The notes under the pieces: model-generated
The model's input: the letters and a program-made list of their open reading frames with translations, nothing else
Told to the model about the DNA's origin: nothing
Database searches by the model: none
Translations under genes and position numbers: made by a program
Shown: piece after piece, positions 35,623-44,267 of the stretch
Position numbering within the stretch: position 1 is the stretch's first letter
Layout: every line of letters starts with the position of its first letter
Assembly: GCA_011523365.1 (NCBI GenBank)
Contig: WTGY01000081.1
Location: forward strand, 1-64,000
DNA: 64,000 bases
Reading direction: 5' to 3'
Source: Caldilineaceae bacterium
GTDB lineage: Bacteria; Chloroflexota; Anaerolineae; Caldilineales; Caldilineaceae

Positions 35623-36399
35623 ATGAAACTGTCTAGTCAGCAACTTGACCATTTCAATGTTTTCGGATTCCTGATCATTCGCCAACTGCTTTCACCTGAG
35701 GAGATGGCGAGATTTGGCCGAGAGTTCAATGCTGGGCTGGACTCCTGGATCGAGAACGGCAAGCACGACGGCAGACTTCGCCATTACGCCACCCTGATGG
35801 AAGAAATCTCCCCCTTCATCGCTGGCTTGGCCCACGATCATCGCTTCGGCGTAGTCGCTGAACAGCTGCTGGGAAAAGAGGTGCTGGCGATCGCGGTCGA
35901 CGGAAACTACCACGTCAACGACACGCTCTGGCACCCGGATACCAGGTCGCTGGACTACTCAGCTGTCAAGTTCTGCATCTACCCGGACCCGCTAACCGGA
36001 AGCAACGGCGCGTTACGGGTTATTCCCGGCTCACACAGAGATCCCTTCCTCAGCCAAATCAGTCGCGAGCCAGAAAAGGCATACGAATTGGCCCAGTCAG
36101 ATGTGCCTTCATACACATTCGAATCGCAACCTGGAGATGTCATAGTATTCAATGTCGCTCTCTGGCATGCGGCCTTCGGCGGTGACAACTGCCGGCGTCA
36201 GGGGGTGCTGGTCTACTACGAAGACCCGGATACACCTGAAGCTACCGCCGCTATTAAGGAACAGATGCGGAGCAACCACGGGAAAATCGCTCAGACCGGC
36301 CGACCGTTTTACGGCCCCTACTGGCGTTCCATCCCGCATGCCCGCCACCAGCGCTGGATTCGACGGCTGGCTGAGTTGGATTCACTGGAAACCTTTTGA
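35623..36399 (+). CDS. Phytanoyl-CoA dioxygenase (PhyH)-family oxygenase
   Basis: A 258-residue PhyH-family protein. FNVFGFLIIRQLLSPEEMARFGREF is the N-terminal block, TLWHPDTRS the His-x-Asp iron motif, and NVALWHAAFGGDNCRRQGVLVYY the distal His with the 2-oxoglutarate Arg. LRVIPGSHRDPF is also family-typical. It is shorter than, and only distantly related to, the PhyH protein at 30560, so the two probably act on different intermediates. It is preceded by a good promoter and a leader of about 150 bases. Confidence 0.87.
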   Translation: MKLSSQQLDHFNVFGFLIIRQLLSPEEMARFGREFNAGLDSWIENGKHDGRLRHYATLMEEISPFIAGLAHDHRFGVVAEQLLGKEVLAIAVDGNYHVNDTLWHPDTRSLDYSAVKFCIYPDPLTGSNGALRVIPGSHRDPFLSQISREPEKAYELAQSDVPSYTFESQPGDVIVFNVALWHAAFGGDNCRRQGVLVYYEDPDTPEATAAIKEQMRSNHGKIAQTGRPFYGPYWRSIPHARHQRWIRRLAELDSLETF

Positions 36400-36417
36400 A
36401 CCGGAAGGAGACGATTT

Positions 36418-36891
36418 GTGGTCAGCTCAGTAAACGTAATGGATCATGTTTCGGTCACTGTAAGCGACATGGACCGGTCGCTCGCATTCTACCGTGACCT
36501 GCTGGGAATGGAGGAGATCGAACGCCACCGACTCGAAGGTGAAACGATCTCGAAGATGGCCGGCAAAGACGAGGTAGTCATGCAGGTTGTACGTCTGCAG
36601 GCGCCGGAATCGCCCGGTATGCTTCTTGATTTGCAAGAGTACGTCGAGCCGCAAGGTAAAATCTCGGACGGAAAACTGGGGGACGTGGGTCATTCCCATA
36701 TTTGTTTTGGTGTGCCCAACCTGGCTGAAGCCTATCGCGAACTGAGTGAGGAAGGCGTCAAGTTCGTCTCGGAGCCGGTCAGTTTCGACCTGGGCTGGGC
36801 AATCGTCCATGTGGTCTTCTTTGAGGACCCGGACGGCTACATTCTCGAGCTGATGCAGGTGCCGTACGAGACCAAAGACGGCGCGCATTAG
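36418..36891 (+). CDS. VOC-family protein (third plus-strand paralogue)
   Basis: A 157-residue VOC protein with a GTG start placed after a strong GGAAGGAGACGATTT. MDHVSVTVSDMDRSLAFYRDLLGM, HSHICFGVPNLAEAYRELSEEGVKFV and FFEDPDGYILELMQV carry the His, His and Glu ligand positions. It is closest in this window to the VOC at 34874. It begins 18 bp after the PhyH stop, in one transcript with it. Confidence 0.85.
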   Translation: MVSSVNVMDHVSVTVSDMDRSLAFYRDLLGMEEIERHRLEGETISKMAGKDEVVMQVVRLQAPESPGMLLDLQEYVEPQGKISDGKLGDVGHSHICFGVPNLAEAYRELSEEGVKFVSEPVSFDLGWAIVHVVFFEDPDGYILELMQVPYETKDGAH

Positions 36892-36927
36892 TTCAGACCT
36901 TGGGCGGAAACGGGCAGGAGATAGCCA

Positions 36928-37725
36928 ATGCCGCAATACAATCTTGATGGGCATGTAGCCATTGTAACCGGGGCTGGGCGAGGCATCGGTCGGGCCATTG
37001 CGCTGCGCCTGGCCCAGGAAGGTTGTTTGGTGACCGTCGCCGATCTGGATGGCGAGACGGCCACGCAGGTCGCCGAAGAGGTGCGGGTTCTTGGAGGGCA
37101 GGCCCTGCCGCTGCAGGTAGATGTAACCCGCAATGAAGAAGTCCAGCAGATGGTCCACCAGACCTGTGAAGAGCTGGGTAGCCTGCAAATCCTTGTGAAC
37201 AATGCCGGCATCGGTGCGATAGCAACTTTGCTGGAAACGGACGAGGAAACCTGGGATGCTCTGATGAACGTTAACGCCAAGAGCGTTCTGCTCTGTTCAC
37301 AGGTCGCAGCGCGCCAGATGATAGAACAGGGGGGAGGGGGTCGCATTATCAACAATGCTTCGGGGGCAGGCAAGATCGCCCCTGGCAAAGGCATGCCTCT
37401 GGGGGCCTATGCCGCCAGCAAACATGCCGTCGTTGCCCTCACCAAACAGATGGGTCTGGAACTCTCCGACCACGGCATCCTCGTAAACTGTGTATGCGCC
37501 GGCATCGTCGATACGCCGATGTGGGATCTGATCGACCGGGAGACAGCGGCACAACGGGGTGTGCCGGTTGGCTCGGTCAAGGCGCAAGCAGTGGCAGGCG
37601 TGCCCCTAGGCCGAATACAGCAGCCGGAAGATGTCGCCAATCTGGTCGCATTCCTTGCCTCCGATGACGCCAGCTATATGACCGGCCAGACCTACAACGT
37701 CAGCGGCGGTCTTCTTCCATATTGA
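36928..37725 (+). CDS. Short-chain dehydrogenase/reductase (SDR), classical
   Basis: A 265-residue SDR with VTGAGRGIGRAIA, VNNAGIGAIA, the active-site Ser region INNASGAGK and YAASKHA (Tyr-x-x-x-Lys), ending TYNVSGGLLPY. VADLDGET after the second strand suggests NAD preference. The ribosome-binding site is CAGGAGATAGCC. It starts 36 bp after the VOC gene and is followed 16 bp later by another SDR, so the two probably act in successive or alternative oxidation steps. Confidence 0.88.
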   Translation: MPQYNLDGHVAIVTGAGRGIGRAIALRLAQEGCLVTVADLDGETATQVAEEVRVLGGQALPLQVDVTRNEEVQQMVHQTCEELGSLQILVNNAGIGAIATLLETDEETWDALMNVNAKSVLLCSQVAARQMIEQGGGGRIINNASGAGKIAPGKGMPLGAYAASKHAVVALTKQMGLELSDHGILVNCVCAGIVDTPMWDLIDRETAAQRGVPVGSVKAQAVAGVPLGRIQQPEDVANLVAFLASDDASYMTGQTYNVSGGLLPY

Positions 37726-37741
37726 TCAAGGTGCATTCGGG

Positions 37742-38491
37742 ATGGCACATCGTCTTCAAGGTAAAGTAGCAGCAATTACGGGCGCGGGAATGGGGCTGGG
37801 ACAGGCGGTCGCCACGCTGTTCGCGAGCGAGGGCGCACGGGTCGTGGTGGGCGAGATTAACGAGGAGAAGGGCCAGGAAACGGTGGAACTGATCCGCGCG
37901 AAGGGCGGAGAGGCGGCCCTTGTACAGATGGATGTGCGGCTGCGGCAGGATGCGGAACGCCTGACGCGTCATGCGGTTGATGTATTCGGCCGGCTGGATG
38001 TTCTGGTCAACAACGTGGGCGTACAGGTAAACAAGGATGTGGTCGATACCAGCGAAGACGAGTGGGATTTCGTGGTTGACACGAACCTGAAGAGCATGTT
38101 TCTGTGTTCGAAATACGCAGTTGCACAGATGCGTCAACAGGGTGGCGGCAACATCATTTGCATTTCCTCACTGTCGGGCTTGGTAGGTAACGGGCTGCAG
38201 GCATCGTATAACGCCAGCAAGCATGGCGTTATCGGCCTTGTGCGCTCTATGGCGGTCGACCATGCAGTTGACAATATTCGCGTGAATGCCGTCTGTCCCG
38301 GCTCGATGAATACGCCGCTGACTGAGACGATACCGGAAGAAAAACTGGCGCCATACCGTGAAGCGAACTTGCTAAAACGATTTGCAGCGCCAAGCGAAAT
38401 CGCCCCAGCTGCACTTTTTCTAGCCACCGATGAGGCCTCTTTCGTAACCGGCTCGGTACTTGTGGCCGACGGCGGATTTACGACACTTTAA
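37742..38491 (+). CDS. Short-chain dehydrogenase/reductase (SDR), classical
   Basis: A 249-residue SDR with ITGAGMGLGQAVA, VNNVGVQVNKD, CISSLSG (catalytic Ser) and YNASKHG (Tyr-x-x-x-Lys), ending LVADGGFTTL. It resembles the SDR at 33964 more than its direct neighbour (shared MNTP region after the active site and a common C-terminal pattern), suggesting duplication within the island. AAGGTG is a modest ribosome-binding site. Substrate unknown. Confidence 0.88.
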   Translation: MAHRLQGKVAAITGAGMGLGQAVATLFASEGARVVVGEINEEKGQETVELIRAKGGEAALVQMDVRLRQDAERLTRHAVDVFGRLDVLVNNVGVQVNKDVVDTSEDEWDFVVDTNLKSMFLCSKYAVAQMRQQGGGNIICISSLSGLVGNGLQASYNASKHGVIGLVRSMAVDHAVDNIRVNAVCPGSMNTPLTETIPEEKLAPYREANLLKRFAAPSEIAPAALFLATDEASFVTGSVLVADGGFTTL

Positions 38492-38560
38492 GACTCTGAC
38501 CAGTTAGAATCCAGCCAAGGTGGGCGCCACAGCCTGCCACCAAAACCAGGTGATCCTATT

Positions 38561-39544
38561 ATGAAGCGATTGAACGTCCTCTTTCTGCCCCATCCGGTCA
38601 AAGTTTCGATGTTCAATCCGTGGGGAATGGACGTGGTAAAGGCGGTCAGCCGCAACCACAACATGCATGTATTGGACTACGACAAACCGTTGGCGCCCCA
38701 ATTCGAAGGCATGGATGCAGTCATTGACCACGGCGGTTCGGCTGGCACGCGAGAAATGGTGGACGCTGCCACCGACGCACAACTGTGGCAGATCCTGGGG
38801 ACGGGCTTCGATCACTTCGACCTGGATTACTGGAAAACAAAGGGCATTCCTGTGGCCAACTGCCCTGGCGCGTTCAGTGCGGTAGCGCTGGCCGAGACCG
38901 CGATGATGTTCATTCTGATGTTAACCCGCCGCTATCCGGAAGCGCGCGCGCTTCTGGACGAAGGTGAACTATACGAGCCGATGGGCCTGGAATTGGAAGG
39001 GCTGCAGCTGGGCATCATCGGCTTTGGGGCCAGCGGCATCGAGCTCGCACGCCGCGCGATGCCTTTTGGGATGAAAATTGCGGCCATCGACATTCGGGAA
39101 GTCAGCGACGAGGAGCGGCGAGAGTTCGGCCTCTCGTTTGTGGGCACGCCCGACGACCTCGAAAAGGTGGTTGCCGAATCGGACATACTCTCTCTACACT
39201 TGCACTTGAACAGTGAAACCCACCATATAATCGACGCCCGTATGTTGGGCCTGATGAAGCCGACGGCCTACATTATCAACGTCGCGCGCGGCGCGCTAAT
39301 CGATGAACAGGCGCTGACACAGGTCCTTCTCGACGGCAAACTGGGCGGCGCCGGAATCGATGCGTATAGCCAGGAGCCCCCAGACCTCAGCTCGCCATTA
39401 TTCAAGTTGCCAAACGTCATCGCGACGCCCCACACGGCTGGAGTCACTGACGGCACGTCTCGGAAGCGAGCCCAGTGCGCCTCCGACAACGTGGACCGGA
39501 TTGCCTCCGGGCTTGAGCCGCTCTATCGCATCGATCTTGAGTAA
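38561..39544 (+). CDS. D-isomer-specific 2-hydroxyacid dehydrogenase
   Basis: A 327-residue NAD-dependent dehydrogenase. GLQLGIIGFGASGIELARRAMPFGMKIAAIDIRE is the nucleotide-binding region. NVARGALIDEQAL holds the catalytic Arg, the segment DAYSQEPP the Glu region, and ATPHTAGVT the catalytic His. It interconverts 2-oxo and D-2-hydroxy acids, for example glyoxylate or hydroxypyruvate reductase. This would suit the end of a degradation pathway delivering a small oxo-acid. It is the last gene of the catabolic run. Confidence 0.9.
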   Translation: MKRLNVLFLPHPVKVSMFNPWGMDVVKAVSRNHNMHVLDYDKPLAPQFEGMDAVIDHGGSAGTREMVDAATDAQLWQILGTGFDHFDLDYWKTKGIPVANCPGAFSAVALAETAMMFILMLTRRYPEARALLDEGELYEPMGLELEGLQLGIIGFGASGIELARRAMPFGMKIAAIDIREVSDEERREFGLSFVGTPDDLEKVVAESDILSLHLHLNSETHHIIDARMLGLMKPTAYIINVARGALIDEQALTQVLLDGKLGGAGIDAYSQEPPDLSSPLFKLPNVIATPHTAGVTDGTSRKRAQCASDNVDRIASGLEPLYRIDLE

Positions 39545-39664
39545 TAGGGTGACGGAGCCGGATCCGAGCTACAGATTCCACACCCCCTTAACAGCGAATT
39601 GCATCTACCCAACCTTGGGCGAGCCCCTCTCTTCTGAAGCCGTTCAGATACCGGTCCAATTAGT

Positions 39665-40522
39665 ATGTTAGGTTTCTCTTTGGACCGGCGCAAGTTTCTT
39701 CAGATGGTCGGCTCCGCTGCACTGGCAGGCGCGGCCAGCTTGGGTTACGGGGGTCTGCTGGAACCTTCATGGGTCGAAGTCGTGCAGACAACGATCAGGC
39801 TCCCAGGTCTGGCCGAACTACTGTCCGGCGTGCGCATTGCGCAGATCTCCGATGTCCATCTTAGCCGCTTCACGTCGGTCGAAAAACTGATAGGTGCGGT
39901 CAACCGAATCAACCAATTGCAGCCCGACGTGGTCGTATTGACCGGCGACTATGTAGGGCATGAGGCCCGGTTTGCCGCAGGTCTGATTGAGCCTTTGCGC
40001 ATGCTGGAGCCGCCCGCCTATGCAGTGTTCGGCAATCACGATCTATGGACCGATCGCGATGCTGTGGGAGCCGCTCTGGCCGAGACCCCGGTTACACTTC
40101 TGGTCAATCAGAGCAGGGAGGCCGCACCTGGTCTTGTCATCGCAGGTTTGGACGACGCATGGTCGGGACATCCACAACCGCAACTTGCACTGGCAGGCTC
40201 TCCGTCAGACTACACGAAGATTCTACTTTGTCACGAGCCGGACTACCTTGACAGCGTTCGTAGGGAGAGTATGCCGGTTGCCCTGCAGCTGAGCGGGCAC
40301 AGTCACGGCGGGCAGGTTCGGTTGCCGTCAACGCGCCCTGACGGCAACGGTTTGGCGACGCGCGCGCCGCTGCTGCCGTACATGGCAACCAGATACCCTA
40401 TCGGGCACTATCGCGTAGGAAATCACCAGCTCTATACCAACCGCGGTCTGGGCGTCTGGCCTCTACCCTTCCGCTTCAACTGTCGACCGGAAATCGCGCT
40501 TCTTACCCTGCGGCCGGCCTGA
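39665..40522 (+). CDS. Tat-exported metallophosphoesterase (YkuE-like)
   Basis: A 285-residue calcineurin-type phosphoesterase. The N-terminus DRRKFLQMVGSAALAGAASLG is a twin-arginine signal, so it is exported folded. Metal motifs are QISDVHLSRF, VVLTGDYVGHE, VFGNHDLW and LSGHSHGGQVRLP, the complete set for a two-metal site. YkuE and relatives hydrolyse phosphodiesters or phosphomonoesters at the cell surface; some act on UDP-diacylglucosamine-like lipids. No strong ribosome-binding site precedes the ATG. It stands alone between the island and ftsH. Confidence 0.88.
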   Translation: MLGFSLDRRKFLQMVGSAALAGAASLGYGGLLEPSWVEVVQTTIRLPGLAELLSGVRIAQISDVHLSRFTSVEKLIGAVNRINQLQPDVVVLTGDYVGHEARFAAGLIEPLRMLEPPAYAVFGNHDLWTDRDAVGAALAETPVTLLVNQSREAAPGLVIAGLDDAWSGHPQPQLALAGSPSDYTKILLCHEPDYLDSVRRESMPVALQLSGHSHGGQVRLPSTRPDGNGLATRAPLLPYMATRYPIGHYRVGNHQLYTNRGLGVWPLPFRFNCRPEIALLTLRPA

Positions 40523-40630
40523 CAGGTGGATGCAGCCTTACTGCACGTAAGGCGTTGATGGGGGAGAATTAGGGTGCAGTCCGGTTGAGCATTTGCCTTG
40601 GTCAGGGGGCACAGCCTGTATCCGAACTAT

Positions 40631-40659
40631 TTGACGCTGTGTTTTCCCTATGCTAGACT
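40631..40659 (+). promoter_or_regulatory. Sigma70-type promoter of ftsH
   Basis: TTGACG (40631-40636) and TAGACT (40654-40659) have the ideal 17-base spacing. Transcription would start near 40666, giving a leader of about 87 bases to the ftsH ATG. Confidence 0.65.
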
Positions 40660-40752
40660 TCCCGCGTGGCAGTGGAGGGTCCAGAGCGATCGCAAAAACC
40701 CAGAAAGTCGCTTTTGCAGATCCTTCTGACCGCGCGGACCTTACGAGGGGCT

Positions 40753-42717
40753 ATGGATTCCAAACGAGTTCGCAACGGCATGATCTACTTCCTCCTGGTG
40801 GTAGCTCTCGGCGCGTTTCTCTATATCGTCCTGAGTAACCAGGGCAACAACATTTCGGCGACCGTTTCCATCGCTGAGATCGCGTCCCTGGTACGCGGCG
40901 GCAACGTTCAGGAAATTCACGTAGACGGTGACGAAGTATTCGCCTATTCGGGCGGCAAGCTTATTGGTTCGCGCAAAGAGACCGGAATTGGACTGGTCGA
41001 AACACTAGAGAATCTGGGCGTAACCGAAGACCAGTTATCAGCCGTCAATGTGCAGATCGAAGCTCCGAGTGGATGGGAGGTGTACGGCAGCATTCTTCTC
41101 GCCCTGTTGCCCATCCTGCTGATCGCCGTCTTTTTCATTTTCATTTTGCGCCAGGCCCAGGGCGCCGGCAATCAGGCCTTCAGCTTCAGCAAGAGCAAGG
41201 CGCGCATGTTCACGGGTGACAAACCAACCGTCAACTTCGGGGACGTGGCAGGCAATGAAGAGGCCAGACAGGACCTGGAGGAGGTGGTTGAATTCCTCAA
41301 AGAGCCGCAAAAGTTCGCGTCTCTTGGGGCCCGCATCCCCAAAGGCGTCCTGCTTGTAGGCCCACCTGGTACCGGCAAGACGCTGATGGCGAAGGCAGTC
41401 TCCGGTGAAGCAGGCGTACCATTCTTCAACATAAGCGGCTCCGAGTTCGTAGAAATGTTTGTTGGTGTCGGGGCCAGCCGTGTGCGAGACCTATTCGAAC
41501 AAGCGAAGAAGAACTCTCCCTGCATTATTTTCATCGACGAGATCGACGCTGTCGGTCGGCACCGCGGCGCAGGGCTGGGCGGCTCCCACGATGAACGCGA
41601 GCAGACTCTCAACCAGATCCTTGTCGAGATGGACGGCTTTGACACGGATGTAAACATAATCATTATCGCTGCAACCAACAGGCCGGATATCCTAGACCCG
41701 GCGCTGTTGCGGCCCGGCCGCTTCGACCGCCGAGTAATGATGGATTCGCCGGATGTAAAGGGCCGGCGCCAAATCCTGGATGTCCACGTGAAAGGCAAGC
41801 CCTTGGCAACCGACATCGATCTGGAAGTCGTCGCCAAGCAGACGCCCGGGTTCGTCGGCGCCGACATCGAAAACCTGGTGAATGAAGCGGCGATTCTGGC
41901 TGCCCGCCGCAATCGACGCTCGATTGGGCTGGCTGAATTCCAGGAAGCGATCGAGCGGGTCATTGCCGGCCCGGAACGGCGCAGCCGTGTAATGTCTCCA
42001 AAGGAAAAGGAGATCATCGCCTATCATGAGGCCGGACACGCCGTGGCGATGCACGTGCTTCCCAGACATGACCCTGTACATAAGGTGACGATCGTTCCCA
42101 GGGGCATGGCAGGCGGCTATACGATGCCCTTGCCGGAGGAAGAGTCCAACCTGAGCACAAGAGACAAGTTCCGCGACGAACTTGCGGCGCTCCTGGGGGG
42201 ACGGGTCGCAGAGGAGATTCGCTTCGAGGATATCACCACCGGGGCCAGCAACGACCTGGAGCGCGTTACGAACATGGCGCGCTTGATGATTACCCAGTGG
42301 GGCATGAGCGAGACGCTGGGCCCGGTCCAATACGGTGAACGCGAAGAGATGGTGTTTCTGGGGCGGGGCATCGCCGAGACTCGCAATTACAGCGACAAGG
42401 TTGCGCAGGAGATCGATGGAGAGGTTCGCAACCTGGTAGACGAGGCGCACCGGCGCTGCCATGAAATCCTTACCTCTTATGAAGACCGCCTCGACGCTGT
42501 GGCGGCGGCTCTGCTGGAGCAGGAAACCTTGCATGCCGCGGAGTTCGAGGCCATCATGCGCGGCGAAGACCCATTCCAATCGCTTGACGACATCGAGACA
42601 CGCCAGACCAGCGGCACACCGACCTCCGAGAGGGACGGCAGCGAACGGTCCCAGGAGGAGGATAGCCGTGACCAGGGACTGGACTTGAGCGGAGGGACAT
42701 TGCCCGCACCGGCTTGA
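40753..42717 (+). CDS. ftsH: ATP-dependent zinc metalloprotease FtsH
   Basis: A 654-residue membrane AAA protease that degrades misfolded and regulatory membrane proteins. The layout is: a first membrane segment (about 9-27), an extracytoplasmic domain, and a second membrane segment (about 117-137). The AAA domain has VGPPGTGKT (near residue 203), [13 protein letters not shown] and RPGRFDRRV. The M41 domain has HEAGH (His425-His429). The C-terminus is acidic and polar. ATG 40753 is chosen because GAGGGG precedes it and the promoter places the transcript start near the alternative GTG 40666, which would be leaderless. A terminator follows. Confidence 0.97.
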   Translation: MDSKRVRNGMIYFLLVVALGAFLYIVLSNQGNNISATVSIAEIASLVRGGNVQEIHVDGDEVFAYSGGKLIGSRKETGIGLVETLENLGVTEDQLSAVNVQIEAPSGWEVYGSILLALLPILLIAVFFIFILRQAQGAGNQAFSFSKSKARMFTGDKPTVNFGDVAGNEEARQDLEEVVEFLKEPQKFASLGARIPKGVLLVGPPGTGKTLMAKAVSGEAGVPFFNISGSEFVEMFVGVGASRVRDLFEQAKKNSPCIIFIDEIDAVGRHRGAGLGGSHDEREQTLNQILVEMDGFDTDVNIIIIAATNRPDILDPALLRPGRFDRRVMMDSPDVKGRRQILDVHVKGKPLATDIDLEVVAKQTPGFVGADIENLVNEAAILAARRNRRSIGLAEFQEAIERVIAGPERRSRVMSPKEKEIIAYHEAGHAVAMHVLPRHDPVHKVTIVPRGMAGGYTMPLPEEESNLSTRDKFRDELAALLGGRVAEEIRFEDITTGASNDLERVTNMARLMITQWGMSETLGPVQYGEREEMVFLGRGIAETRNYSDKVAQEIDGEVRNLVDEAHRRCHEILTSYEDRLDAVAAALLEQETLHAAEFEAIMRGEDPFQSLDDIETRQTSGTPTSERDGSERSQEEDSRDQGLDLSGGTLPAPA

Positions 42718-42767
42718 CAGGGCCACTTCGCCCGCAACCAGACCAGCTCGACCCTGCTGTTGCCTGG

Positions 42768-42793
42768 CCTCGCCCAGTTGGGCGAGGTCTTCT
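42768..42793 (+). terminator. Intrinsic terminator of ftsH
   Basis: CCTCGCCC (42768-42775) pairs perfectly with GGGCGAGG (42780-42787) around AGTT, followed by TCTTCT. The stem is strong; the T tract is interrupted by C. Confidence 0.7.
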
Positions 42794-42842
42794 CACATAG
42801 TTCGCTCTTCCGACCCATCAGATTGCAGGCAAAGACTGAATC

Positions 42843-43604
42843 GTGTCCCGTCTGCTATATCACCTCGACCGTATGATGCTTGCCGGAACTCCGGCCGTCC
42901 GCTGGATAGACGGCCTGTTTCTGGTCGTCGGCGTGATGGGCGGTTTTGGATTCGTACCCGGTCGATTCTTCACGACGGGGATATGCCTTGTGCTGTTCGT
43001 ATCCTTCATCTGGCTTCGCCGCCACTGGCGCAGCCGGGACTACGTACAGTTTCGCGAATTGGCGACGCCTTCCGTCGCGCCGCAACCATTAGCCCCTAAG
43101 GACAGCGTGCCGATCCACGCCAGCGGCTACTTCACGGTCGAGGAGAAAAGTGAACGATTTACGTGGTTACAGGGGTATTTCCGCACGTTCGCGACCCGGG
43201 AACACGCTGTCATCTGTCTCGTACAGCCGAAACGCTTTCTGCTGGCGGAGTGGCCTGAAAAAGATGTTGGGATGTGGTACGTCTTCTTCTTCCCCAAGTC
43301 TGTCCGCAGCGTCCGCTTTGGCATGGTCAGTTACGGAAGAATGACGCAGACTTGCCTGGCTATCGAACATGAGATTCTCATACCCAAGCGAGGCCGCTTC
43401 AGTAGAGAACGAACGGTTCAGGAAACTGTCTTACTGGCATCGCCGACAGAAGAGGAAACGCGCCGCATCCTGGCGGACCTACTGCATGACAGGGAAGCTA
43501 AGAAGGAAGAGGTGACGACGCCAAAGCCGCCCAATCCCCAGCCCGACCCGACCCACAACGGACAAGTGAAGATTCCCATGGGAGAAACCCGCCGCCTGGA
43601 CTGA
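42843..43604 (+). CDS. Uncharacterised membrane protein
   Basis: A 253-residue protein with a GTG start (SRLLYHLDRMM). Two close hydrophobic segments (about residues 22-38 and 43-57) form a probable membrane hairpin. A soluble domain of about 150 residues with beta-rich character (GYFTVEEKSERFTWLQGYFRTF...EHAVICLV) follows, then a Lys/Pro-rich tail (PKPPNPQPDPTH). No known family is recognised. The hairpin anchor with a cytoplasmic PH-like or DUF domain would fit, but that is a guess. It lies after the ftsH terminator and 33 bp before the deaminase gene. Confidence 0.7.
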   Translation: MSRLLYHLDRMMLAGTPAVRWIDGLFLVVGVMGGFGFVPGRFFTTGICLVLFVSFIWLRRHWRSRDYVQFRELATPSVAPQPLAPKDSVPIHASGYFTVEEKSERFTWLQGYFRTFATREHAVICLVQPKRFLLAEWPEKDVGMWYVFFFPKSVRSVRFGMVSYGRMTQTCLAIEHEILIPKRGRFSRERTVQETVLLASPTEEETRRILADLLHDREAKKEEVTTPKPPNPQPDPTHNGQVKIPMGETRRLD

Positions 43605-43637
43605 TGCAGCCAAGGGCCAGATAGTTCAACGCTAAGC

Positions 43638-44099
43638 ATGACCTCGTCGCAAGCCAATCGCCCAACGTGGGATGAGTACTTCCTTCATATCGCCTTCACC
43701 GTGGCCACACGCAGCACATGTGATCGTGCCCATGTAGGCGCTGTAATCGTCCGCGACAGACGCATCCTGACAACGGGCTACAACGGTGCGCCAACCGGTC
43801 TGCCCCACTGTGACGATGTCGGGCACCTGATCATAGACGGCCACTGCCTGCGTCCCCTTCACGCTGAACAGAACGCCATCATCCAGGCAGCGCTCCACGG
43901 CGTGGGCACCGCTGGCAGCATAATCTATGTGACCCACCAGCCTTGCATCACCTGTGCCAAGATGATCATTAATGCGGGTATAGAAAGAGTCGTTTACGTC
44001 GGCACTTACCCGGACGAGAACAGTCGTCTATTTCTGCAAGAGGCGGGCATTTCTCTTGTCCAGATGCCCGCTCCTGAACGTCGGATCCAAGGGTCCTAG
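43638..44099 (+). CDS. dCMP deaminase / ComEB-type cytidine deaminase
   Basis: A 153-residue zinc deaminase. The catalytic motif is LHAEQNAI (His and Glu), and the two zinc cysteines lie in QPCITCAKMI. The N-terminal WDEYFLHIAFTVATRSTCDRAHVGAVIV block is typical of deoxycytidylate deaminases (ComEB family), which convert dCMP to dUMP for thymidylate synthesis. There is no clear ribosome-binding site. Bases 44100-44267 after it hold nothing recognisable before the repeat element. Confidence 0.9.
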   Translation: MTSSQANRPTWDEYFLHIAFTVATRSTCDRAHVGAVIVRDRRILTTGYNGAPTGLPHCDDVGHLIIDGHCLRPLHAEQNAIIQAALHGVGTAGSIIYVTHQPCITCAKMIINAGIERVVYVGTYPDENSRLFLQEAGISLVQMPAPERRIQGS

Positions 44100-44267
44100 T
44101 TGCTGATCAACCGTATGGCCTGGGAGAAGGATAACCTCTGACTTTGGCATTCGGTAGGACGACAGGGCAAGTTAAACACACACCGCCCGTGAGGTTTCAT
44201 CTTGCTATTTGAAGTGGAGTACTGGAATCACGAGTCCTCCTCCAGTACGTTGTTTACGACGTGACGG

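Noticed and set aside
40666-40752. GTG start adding 29 residues to FtsH
   Set aside because: The promoter at 40631-40659 puts the transcript start at this codon, and ATG 40753 has a ribosome-binding site and the family-typical beginning.
41692-42726. 344-codon open frame opposite ftsH
   Set aside because: Antisense shadow of the M41/AAA coding sequence; no family features and no ribosome-binding site.
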